Shown piece after piece: positions 56,490-64,000 of a stretch of DNA of 64,000 nucleotides; within the stretch, counting starts at the first letter, position 1; every line of letters begins with the position of its first letter. The stretch spans positions 62,001-126,000 of the forward strand of contig JAGEMR010000045.1 in the NCBI GenBank assembly GCA_021030915.1, in the 5' to 3' direction. Below the pieces are notes generated by a model. That model worked only from the letters and a program-made list of their open reading frames with translations, had not been told where the DNA came from and made no database searches. The position numbers were made by a program, and so were the translations under genes. This stretch comes from Astrothelium macrocarpum. Its lineage: Eukaryota; Ascomycota; Dothideomycetes; Trypetheliales; Trypetheliaceae.

Positions 56490-57044
56490 ATGCTGTTTTT
56501 TAGGTGAGCATAACAGTTCAAGTTTTTGAGATCACCGGAATGAGCTTTACTTAGGCTTCTGCTAATACAAGAAAGCTTCTTCAAGACGCTGGTAGATCAC
56601 GAAGTCACCGTCGAACTCAAGAATGATATTTCCATCCGAGGGACGCTCAAAAGCGTAGACCAATTCTTGAACATCAAGCTCGACGATATCACAGTCGTAG
56701 AGGAGATGAGGTATCCGCACCTTGTAAGGCTTTTCCATTTCACGTCTCTTCGACCAGTTTCTGCAATCGCTTTGTCTCTTTTCAGATGCCAAATTCGGTG
56801 ATGCAAAGGAATCTCTAAAGTTAATTCATTTCTGACTTGATTCAGAGCTCAGTCAAGAATGTTTTCATCCGAGGCAGCGTCGTGAGATATGTGCATTTAC
56901 CGAGCGGAGCAGTTGATACGGCATTGCTTGAGGATGCTACGAGGAGAGGTACGCACCCCTACCATTCCACCTCCTCCATGAGAAAACTGCTGATAACAAT
57001 GCAAAGAAGCGACACAGGCATCGGCAAGAGCAAAACAGGGTTAA
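56490..57044 (+). CDS. lsm2: U6 snRNA-associated Sm-like protein LSm2
   Basis: Four small exons were pieced together by eye: 56490-56503 (14 bases), 56576-56723, 56846-56948 and 57007-57044. They give 100 residues, the family length. The first exon is ATG plus 11 bases. Joined to exon 2 it reads MLFFSFFKTLVDHEVTVELK, the classic LSm2 start. Exon 2 holds the Sm1 fold (NDISIRGTLKSVDQFLNIKL). Exon 3 has the Sm2 motif (VKNVFIRGSVVRYVHLP), and the tail ends ATRREATQASARAKQG. LSm2 joins the LSm2-8 ring on U6 snRNA (splicing) and the LSm1-7 ring with Pat1 (mRNA decapping). Long open frames on the opposite strand over exon 2 are shadows. Every junction has GT-AG ends and keeps frame. Confidence 0.95.
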
Positions 57045-57555
57045 GGTATTAAGGAATGGGAAGTGGCTGTCTCCTGGATCTCGCAGGCCTCAGGTAATGC
57101 GCTTGAAAGAATCAATCAACGAACAAGTCGCGGTCCAGTCAAGCGCGTATTAGGATAGCAGAACGCAGTCAATGGATGCAGACTTATCCGTAGAACTGTG
57201 TGCGAAACCAAGGCCTGATAGTCATGTGATGGATTTTGGTAGCATTTGAACAGTTCTGGTTTCCTTACAAGCGCAATTTGTAGTGTATAAAGAGACATTC
57301 GCTCTCATAAGCACGTTCCGAGAATCTTAGGTCAAGACTCTTGAAGACAGATGAGTGTAATGAAATATTACCTACGCATCTCGATTGGATAAATAGACGC
57401 GACGCGCCAAACGTCATTGAACTTCCCCACGACGACCTTTCAATCTGCAAAATAATGCCACCACCGAGCGACATATCCCCTTTGTAACATACTGTTCCGA
57501 CTTTCCCTTCTTAGGTCGACATGAAGTTGAGCCTGGATTCAATGAATAGGCTGAT
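57045..57555. other. Spacer between lsm2 and pso2
   Basis: 510 bases: 3' flank of lsm2 and promoter of pso2. No gene is seen. Confidence 0.5.
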
Positions 57556-60366
57556 ATGTTTCGCAATCCTCGCGAAAACGCAAACCTTGCGCCTAACTCT
57601 TCGCCTCTGAAGCCTTCCGTAGGCCGGCCTCCATCGCCGTCCTCGTCAAATCCGCCCAGCGAAGCGAGCATTAGGAAGAAACCTTCACTACCTCGTCAAA
57701 CGACGCTAGTTCCAGAACCTACCCAAATGTCTGCCAAGACCGCTACAAGACAGGTGAAATCGCCACTGTCTACAAAATCGACCAATTCCTCTGTTCCGAA
57801 CTCTAAGGCTTCGTCGACCAAGAAACTGACCAATGGAAGGACGGCCATTCAAGCGAATGGAAACATTCTAAATTTCTTCAAGAAAGCAGAGGGGAATAAC
57901 GGGCTGTTTCTCGGTGGCAGTACTGGAGGCCTCTCGGATTTGCCATCTAATATTGAAACAGATATTGAGCTATACACTGAAGAGGCAGTCGAAGTGGCAA
58001 AAGATCAAGAGCATGATACAGCACGGTACAACGAAAGCGGTGCTCCAATCAAAAGGAGGAAATTCGATGGGCCAGAGGATTCCGCAATTGCTGATGGAAC
58101 GGCCTGCACCCCACCGCCGCCAGAAACGAAGGGCGATGCTGAGGAAAGTGCTGGGATAAATTCGAATAATATTTCGACCGATGGAGATGCGCAGACAGCG
58201 AGAAAGTCAGGCCCGTTTCTCGATGATTCGGACAGCGAGGACGAGAAACCACCTGTTGCATGCAAATCCATTGTCGTCAACTCCAATCCCCCTAAAACCA
58301 TTGAAGCGGATGGCTTGGAGCTATCGCATCGATCATTGACATCGCATGCACAGCCAGAAACGTCAATATCTGAGGAACCGCCGCCTATGTTGAAGAAAGA
58401 AGAGACAAGCTATGGTGGCGTAGATGGCTTTGACGATTTCGAAGGGATGGAAGACTTCGAGGATGACGAATTTCCACTCGAAGGGGAGGAGTATCTAGAG
58501 CGGAGACTAATGGAAGAGCAGCGCCAAATCGAAATGGCAGAAGATGGTTTTGGGGAAGACGACAGGGGCAGCTCCGAAGACGACACGAAATTCGAGCTTA
58601 GTGACAGTGGCAGACAAGCAATACAGCCCTCGGCTGCTACATGTCCAATATGTGGTGCCGGCTTCGAAGGAGTCTCAGATCAAGAAGCTTCAGTACATGT
58701 CAATCACTGTCTTGACGGTAATCCGACTCCACTGCCTCGGGCCAAAGTACATAAGACAGAGTCAAAAGAAATAAAGAGTGAAGACAATGCTACTGCGGCA
58801 TGCTTCAAACGACCTTCTCGGCCGGCTAAGCCTGCACAGCAGAACCCATTCATGCTTGGCGAACCGGAGGGAAAGCGTTCGTCCGCTTTCTCAAAACTTA
58901 TGTCTGGTCACGCTGAGGATGCTGCTTGGGCGACCGCTGCGGCTGCGGAGCATGCCGCCAGAGGGAAGCCTGCATATCAACGAACCTGTCCCTTTTACAA
59001 AATACTACCTGGCTTCTCCATTTGTGTGGATGCCTTTCGATACGGAGCGGTAGAAGGTTGTCAAGCATACTTTTTGAGTCATTTTCATAGCGATCATTAT
59101 ATTGGTTTAACATCCCATTGGTGCCACGGACCTATCTATTGCAGCCGCGTCACAGGCAATTTGGTGAGACAGCAATTAAGAGTCGATCCGAAATGGGTTG
59201 TGGATTTGGAGTTTGAAGAAAAGAGAGAAGTACCTGGGACAAGTGGAGTGGAGGTGACCATGATCCCTGCAAATCACTGTCCTGGTAGTTCGCTTTTTCT
59301 CTTTGAAAAGGTCATTGGCAAAGGGAAGAATCCCAAGGTACAGCGAGTCTTGCACTGTGGAGACTTTCGAGCCTGTAGAGCACATATCGAGCACCCTCTC
59401 TTACGGCCGGACGTTATTGATTCAGTGAGTGGAAAGTCAAGGCAGCAGAAGATTGATGTCTGCTATCTGGACACAACTTACCTCAATCCAAAATATGCAT
59501 TTCCAAGTCAACAAAATGTCATACAAGCCTGCGCAGATATGTGTGTAAGTTTGAGTAAGACTCGTGTGGATGGCCAAGACGGTTGGGAACAAATGAAACG
59601 CGATAGAGCTGGTAGTGGCATGGTGAAATTCGTCCAAAAGGATTCCGAGGCCATCATCAAACAAGACGAAGACGACGACGATGCCGGTCAAGCAGCCAGC
59701 ATAGACGCGATGGCAGTTTCTCAAAATGGCAGCACTACCAAAGCTCGCGGCCGTCTCCTCGTCGTCGTCGGCACCTACAGCATCGGCAAAGAGCGCATCT
59801 GTCTCGGCATCGCAAAAGCCCTCAACTCCAAAATCTACGCTCCACCCCCGAAACAACGCGTCTGCGCCTGTCTCGAAGATCCGGAACTCAACGCGCGCCT
59901 CACCACCGATCCACGCGCCGCCCAAGTGCACATGACGCCGCTCTTCGAGATCCGCGCGGAAACGCTCGACGACTACCTCAAGGACTACAAGGACACCTTC
60001 ACGCGCGCCGTCGGCTTCCGACCGTCGGGCTGGAACTACCGGCCGCCGAACAGCCGCTTCGTCGAGTCGCCGTCGGTGTCGACGGTGCTGAACTCGGAAA
60101 ACTGGAAGTCGAGCTACTCGATGCGGGAGCTGGTGCCGCAGCGGGGCAGTACGAGCCGCGCGAGCTGTTTCGGCGTGCCGTATAGTGAGCATAGCAGTTT
60201 TCGCGAGCTCACGATGTTTTGCTGCGCGTTGAGGATCGAAAAGATCATCCCGACGGTAAATGTGGGGAGTGCCAAGAGTCGCGGTAGGATGAAGGAGTGG
60301 TGCGAGCGGTGGGCGGTGGAGAAACGGAAGAATGGGTTGTGGAAGGTAGGGTCTGGGGAGTGGTGA
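57556..60366 (+). CDS. pso2: DNA cross-link repair nuclease Pso2/Snm1
   Basis: A single exon of 936 residues. The metallo-beta-lactamase fold carries the zinc-binding motif SHFHSDHY (about 508-515), NHCPGSS, and HCGDFR (about 600). The beta-CASP/DRMBL part follows with GTYSIGKERI (about 738) and VPYSEHSSFREL (about 875). Upstream is a UBZ4-type zinc finger, starting CPICGAGF and ending HVNHC (about 363-385). It probably binds ubiquitin, as in SNM1A. Near the N-terminus lies NGNILNFFKK (about 101-110), which resembles a PCNA-interacting box with Asn in place of Gln. Snm1 is a 5' exonuclease that digests past interstrand crosslinks. The middle region is acidic. Sense-strand composition turns C-rich (59.74-59.96 kb) and then G-rich towards the stop. 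Confidence 0.95.
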   Translation: MFRNPRENANLAPNSSPLKPSVGRPPSPSSSNPPSEASIRKKPSLPRQTTLVPEPTQMSAKTATRQVKSPLSTKSTNSSVPNSKASSTKKLTNGRTAIQANGNILNFFKKAEGNNGLFLGGSTGGLSDLPSNIETDIELYTEEAVEVAKDQEHDTARYNESGAPIKRRKFDGPEDSAIADGTACTPPPPETKGDAEESAGINSNNISTDGDAQTARKSGPFLDDSDSEDEKPPVACKSIVVNSNPPKTIEADGLELSHRSLTSHAQPETSISEEPPPMLKKEETSYGGVDGFDDFEGMEDFEDDEFPLEGEEYLERRLMEEQRQIEMAEDGFGEDDRGSSEDDTKFELSDSGRQAIQPSAATCPICGAGFEGVSDQEASVHVNHCLDGNPTPLPRAKVHKTESKEIKSEDNATAACFKRPSRPAKPAQQNPFMLGEPEGKRSSAFSKLMSGHAEDAAWATAAAAEHAARGKPAYQRTCPFYKILPGFSICVDAFRYGAVEGCQAYFLSHFHSDHYIGLTSHWCHGPIYCSRVTGNLVRQQLRVDPKWVVDLEFEEKREVPGTSGVEVTMIPANHCPGSSLFLFEKVIGKGKNPKVQRVLHCGDFRACRAHIEHPLLRPDVIDSVSGKSRQQKIDVCYLDTTYLNPKYAFPSQQNVIQACADMCVSLSKTRVDGQDGWEQMKRDRAGSGMVKFVQKDSEAIIKQDEDDDDAGQAASIDAMAVSQNGSTTKARGRLLVVVGTYSIGKERICLGIAKALNSKIYAPPPKQRVCACLEDPELNARLTTDPRAAQVHMTPLFEIRAETLDDYLKDYKDTFTRAVGFRPSGWNYRPPNSRFVESPSVSTVLNSENWKSSYSMRELVPQRGSTSRASCFGVPYSEHSSFRELTMFCCALRIEKIIPTVNVGSAKSRGRMKEWCERWAVEKRKNGLWKVGSGEW

Positions 60367-60572
60367 ACATGAGGTTGGTTAAGACTGTGTTGTTTATCCT
60401 AAGTTTGGTTAGGTACCTTGGGTAGGTGGTAGGAATGGCATATCTCCTTACTCGCTCCATCTCTATGCTTCCACTCGCTCTCGACGAAAACTTCTTGGCC
60501 TACACTGGCTCAGAAATCCCAACACATTTGTCCCGCACATTTTCAATCTGCATTTGGTGACACTAACTGAAT

Positions 60573-61530
60573 ATGGACTTTCTAGTCTCTACAGTCTATT
60601 CAATGTTTGCATTTCTACACGCTATTTTGACATTCGCCAGTATCCAGGTGCTTAATAATGTTATTTGCGGGATCAAAGCTATGCTCGTCTCCTCGGGCCT
60701 TGCAACCCTTATGCGACATCGAAGGTCCAGACAAACATACAGAAAATGCGGCATTTACTCAGGTAATGACCACGCAAGGCTCACCACAGACCAAGCTCAG
60801 TCGATCTTGCAAGAGTTCACAGAATAGGAGTTTCCCACATCGATGAGCATGTCTTTGACATTTGCTGTATCCAAGGCAAGAGAATATCTTCACCTCGTCA
60901 ATTCTGATACTTGAACTCTTGCCAGAGGTGTACAGCATACTTGCCGCGCCTTCCTTTCTCGTCAAGACCGGGAAGCTGTCAAATTCGGAAACGCTGTTGA
61001 AATGCATTCTCGATGATGCTTCCTTGCTACGCGGAATTGGTCTCGATAACCTGTCGTCTCAGCGAACAACTGCTCCAATCGGACAAGTCAGTTATCTGCA
61101 CAGCAAACGGTAAGCCTCGGGCAGAATAGTGGGATCAAATATGCTATACACCTTGAATCTATTTGCAACCGAGTCTGTTCGGTGGGTGAATGAATGCGAA
61201 CAGCAGCCGCTCACCAATATTGAAATCTGCCTAATCAGTTCTTCTTGAAGGCGATTGGAGACGCGGTGCAGATCTCATGCAGCCCTCTCATATCCTATGC
61301 TGAAGGGTGGCGGAATGGAATGCACTGGCTCGAAGGCGCATTCGAGCAGAGCATAACGTACGATGTAAAAAATATAGTCGAATTGGAAACGAGCTGTTGC
61401 CTGACTATCGCGCATTTGAAAAAGTTGTTTTTGTGCAAGCCGACGCACTATTCGCGTTCAAGCTGAGAAGATTGTAGCGATTCTGGTCGGAGGGCGGGCT
61501 CGCCATAGAATCATGTACGTCTCCAGAAGC
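60573..61530 (+). pseudogene. Decayed MpaB/rubber-oxygenase-family oxygenase
   Basis: The pieces fit the ER-bound oxygenase MpaB family in order. An N-terminal hydrophobic segment (LHAILTFASIQVLNNVI) comes first, then LTTDQAQSILQEFTE, then EFPTSMSMSLTFAVSK, then YSILAAPSFLVKTGKLSN, then LSSQRTTAPIGQVSYLHS. After these come an FATESVRWVNECEQQPLTNIE-type stretch (in two pieces), KAIGDAV with SYAEGW, and MHWLEG. Three defects block expression. An in-frame TAG (60825-60827) sits between TE and EFP. One base is missing near 61240, just before KAIGDAV. A further frame change lies near 61455 before AEKIVAILVGGRARHRIMY. One intron would have to be GC-AG (GCAAGA donor near 60892). Functional members cleave or oxidise small molecules in secondary metabolism. 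Confidence 0.62.
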
Positions 61531-62827
61531 ATATGCTAAGTACATTTAAGACGAATTTTCGTATAGGCTTCCTATCCCGATTGTAAGCCATCACTAGCTA
61601 GTACATTCCTTCTTTACCGTACGCAAATGTCTACCACGATTTGCACTCTCCCGGCCTAGATCCTTCAAAAGGCTTACATCCCCGTTGAGCCGGATTTAAG
61701 AACTATGAGATTCGATATCAGGACCCACATCTCCTCTCTCTGATATGTCAAATCACTTTTGAGACATAGACGGAGCCTCGCAGCATAGGACTTTTAGCTT
61801 CTCGGACGGTAATTACCACGCGATAATAGCAGTGTAGAAATCAGAAGGCTACGTCTCAGAGGTTAGCCCTAGTCATAAGAAGGGCATACGTCAATCGTAG
61901 ACGAAAGAGGATAGGTTGCGATTAGAAATCACTGCCTAATGGAGAAATCACTACCTAATGGAGAAAAAATCAGTACCACTGCCTACCGAATGGAGAATTT
62001 CACAGCAATTTTAGCGTTGCTGGAGCGCATTATAGCTAAACCTCATGGATTAGTCATCCTCGCGATTTCATTGGAACATCATTTTGCATAGTATTTCTCG
62101 TGTCATTAGAGAGAACTAGTCAAGGATATGGTCAATCTGGCAGATTTTACAGCAGGTTGGTAGTCCCATATCAAGACTAAACTTATTGCCGAGCTTAGAA
62201 CATTCGATTGGTATCCACATTAAGCTATGCATGATCGCATTTGTTGGATTTGATGAGGTCCCTACGGCAAATGATCTAAAGAGAATGTCTTCGGAGGTGG
62301 GGCCGAACCTCAAATCCGCTACAATAGCTCCATGATAAGCCAATAGTTGGCTCGCCCTGAGCTACTATAACGAGTTTAGCCTCGGGCCAGACCTTAGACC
62401 TGCCGAACATCAAGAAATCTACATTTATGGCTGCTACGAAGGGCGAGTGAACGATGATCTCACAATTCTCGTGGGTGCCAAGAAGCTTCAGTAGAAGTAA
62501 TGGTACTCCTAATAAAACTTAGTCTTCACGTTCGGGTCTTGAGCGCGATGTTAAGAATTGTCTTGTGTGTAGAGAGGTACCAGGGTAAGATGACACGAAA
62601 ACGTATAAATTTGACGTTTCGTCCCATATTAACAGCAGCAGAAACAGCAGCAGCAAAAAATTCAAATGAAATGAGAGCAAATTCGAATGAAATGAAAGCT
62701 AATAACAGCTTCAGGAGCTGCTTAATTTGGTGGTGGTGGCCCGTGTGTCAGCTTAGACTCCCTGTTTTCCACGGAGAGCCTGTTAGATATGCCAATTTCC
62801 CTGCAAGAACATCTTCGTTGAATCGAG
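61531..62827. other. Intergenic region, unassigned open stretch on the minus strand
   Basis: 1.3 kb. A 19-base tandem repeat (AAATCACTGCCTAATGGAG type) occurs twice near 61925-61965, with a degenerate third copy. An open reading stretch on the minus strand (about 62116-62490, two frames) has protein-like composition but no recognisable domain, and may be a decayed gene. Confidence 0.4.
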
Positions 62828-64000
62828 ATGACAGCAGCAGCACAATGTGAAGCCTTGAATCTTTCAAATGAAACGCGATGTTCGGAAGAAGCCATATCAT
62901 CCAATGGCCTGTTCTGTCCGTTTCATTCACGCCAATGCTTTGGTCTCTATCGCGGCTACAAGAGCCGAAACGCAAAACTCGATGCCTTGACCGCAGCACC
63001 TCCCGCTTATCTCGCCAACTCTAAGGTTGCTCTCGTCAATAATAAGTTTCAAGATATCCATGATGAAGCAATTCTATCAGAAATCCATGGGTACCTGTTC
63101 CAAAAATACACGCTTCTCGATCGGGTCATACGAGCAAGAAAGCTACATCATACCCGGTTTTTTGCTTTGAGCATGAATTACGGGCATCAAGCTTACCTCG
63201 ACAAGCTTCAGAGCGAGAGAGATATCACTTTACGTGCTCTTGAGCACGTCCAACGTCGTGCGGTAGAAGTGTTGCACAAACAACGGAATTGGTTGCGATG
63301 GATGGGAGAGTGCCAGGAAGAGGAAGAAAAGACACGCGATAATGAAAGGAAAAAGGTCAAAAAAGAGGCTGCATTGTTGAAAAGACATTGGAAAGAAGTC
63401 GAAGCCAGAATACAGGAGAAGAGGCGCATCGAGAACGAAAAGATGCAAGAACAATTCTTGGACAAGGCCTACGAGGAGAGGATGACTGATTTGTCAGACG
63501 TAGATGCTGCCGCGTGGGACCCCATTGAAGACACTGTCGAAGTTGAACGTGAAAATTACATAGAAATGATGAAGCGACTACTCTGGCTTCCGTCCTCCTC
63601 ACCTCAACAGAACAAAGCGCCGGAGCTTTCTTCAACTAAAAGCCTAGACACAGAGGCGATGACGTTGGGTAACGGGGCTCGGAGTGAGGGAGGGGATATT
63701 TCCGCTTTATCAAAGGGTCTTCCAGCGCCTACCAGCAATACGCCTTCAAATGCAAAGAAACAGGCAAAGAAGGCCAGAGCAAAGGCAGCCAAAATCCAGC
63801 AAGACATACCAAAGGTCGAAGATGACCACAAGAGGGAAGAAGCAACAGCAATAATGAATGATACAAAAGAAGAGACCTATGCACGACTTATTCAGGGACA
63901 AGAGCATGACCCATTTGCTGGCGTCAGAAAACAAGGTGGAGGCTGCCTTGTAGCTGGAACCATAGAAAATCCCCACGGAACAATGGGTAAAACTGCCAGC
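62828..64000 (+). CDS. Coiled-coil protein of unknown function, 5' part only
   Basis: The frame starts at the ATG at 62828 and runs open to the window end (391 codons visible, no stop). The N-terminal 37 residues carry a Cys/His pattern, C7-X10-C18-X11-C30-X2-H33-X3-C37, that could bind zinc. It leads into CFGLYRGYKSRNAKLDAL, which looks conserved. Residues 110-220 are strongly charged, Lys/Glu-rich and predicted coiled coil, ending in AAWDPIEDTVEVERENYIEMMK. The last visible part is Ala/Lys-rich low complexity. I recognise the pattern of a fungal protein family but no named function. The C-terminal end lies beyond the window. Confidence 0.75.
   Translation, partial: MTAAAQCEALNLSNETRCSEEAISSNGLFCPFHSRQCFGLYRGYKSRNAKLDALTAAPPAYLANSKVALVNNKFQDIHDEAILSEIHGYLFQKYTLLDRVIRARKLHHTRFFALSMNYGHQAYLDKLQSERDITLRALEHVQRRAVEVLHKQRNWLRWMGECQEEEEKTRDNERKKVKKEAALLKRHWKEVEARIQEKRRIENEKMQEQFLDKAYEERMTDLSDVDAAAWDPIEDTVEVERENYIEMMKRLLWLPSSSPQQNKAPELSSTKSLDTEAMTLGNGARSEGGDISALSKGLPAPTSNTPSNAKKQAKKARAKAAKIQQDIPKVEDDHKREEATAIMNDTKEETYARLIQGQEHDPFAGVRKQGGGCLVAGTIENPHGTMGKTAS

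Noticed and set aside
56562..56792. 76-codon open frame on the minus strand with protein-like composition
   Set aside because: It is the antisense of lsm2 exon 2. The plus strand gives a full LSm2 protein after splicing.
59437..60192. 251-codon open frame on the minus strand opposite pso2
   Set aside because: It overlaps the conserved DRMBL region on the other strand. The GC-rich composition explains its length.
1..64000. CRISPR array or prokaryotic operon signals
   Set aside because: The window is eukaryotic, with introns throughout. No regularly spaced direct repeats are seen.

Overview
The window looks like chromosomal DNA of a filamentous ascomycete (Pezizomycotina). The reasons are short GT-AG introns of about 50-70 bases, a fungal rhodopsin-domain membrane protein, two Zn2Cys6 regulators, a COP9 signalosome subunit, an MpaB-type oxygenase relic, and a foldback element whose two arms differ almost only by transitions, as repeat-induced point mutation (RIP) would leave them. 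Leotiomycetes is a reasonable guess, but the sequence alone does not prove it. I see no CRISPR array, rRNA or convincing tRNA gene. All gene models were spliced by eye, and introns were accepted when the reading frame and family similarity agreed.

Layout, left to right. 1-2044 is gene-poor with a 13-bp inverted repeat. 2045-3485 (+) is a seven-exon rhodopsin-domain membrane protein. 3629-4924 (-) is a salicylate-hydroxylase-like FAD monooxygenase. 6509-8281 (-) is eIF3 subunit d. 8755-9289 is a TA-flanked foldback MITE. Two adjacent Zn2Cys6 regulators of the same architecture follow at 9448-11997 and 12481-14826 (+). 16231-17637 (+) is a conserved-looking protein of unknown role. 17934-20003 (+) is the peroxisomal import receptor PEX5, and 20187-21207 (-) is ribulose-phosphate 3-epimerase. 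21648-22928 (-) is COP9 subunit 4, divergent from the TFIIF beta subunit at 23164-24335 (+). After 3 kb without recognisable genes comes a bZIP regulator with a possible membrane anchor (27324-29457, +). Then come a Sel1-repeat Nif1-like protein (about 32157-33696, -), a five-finger CCCH protein of the ZC3H3/Red5 type (34446-36060, -), a secreted GH30 glycosidase (36749-38311, -), a protein kinase-ankyrin fusion (39943-43414, -), a PTC7-type phosphatase (43997-45344, -), an MFS transporter (47065-48747, +), a CCCH/CCHC zinc-finger protein (49657-52130, +), a methyltransferase (53166-56060, +), LSM2 in four exons (56490-57044, +), the crosslink-repair nuclease PSO2/SNM1 (57556-60366, +), a decayed MpaB-like oxygenase (about 60573-61530, +), and the start of an unknown coiled-coil protein that runs off the right edge (62828-64000, +).

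Most genes are housekeeping: translation, transcription, RNA decay and U6 snRNP, peroxisome import, pentose phosphate, and DNA repair. A few accessory genes (membrane protein, monooxygenase, GH30, MFS, MpaB relic, Zn2Cys6 pair) are interspersed singly. I see no coherent biosynthetic cluster.

The most unusual signal is compositional. At least five genes on both strands have a GC-rich core flanked by a C-rich stretch on the 5' side and a G-rich stretch on the 3' side, always read along the sense strand. Other points worth checking are the LSM2 gene with its 14-base first exon, the membrane-anchored bZIP candidate, the kinase-ankyrin fusion with an in-frame TAG that a very short intron would remove, and the PIP-like box in PSO2.
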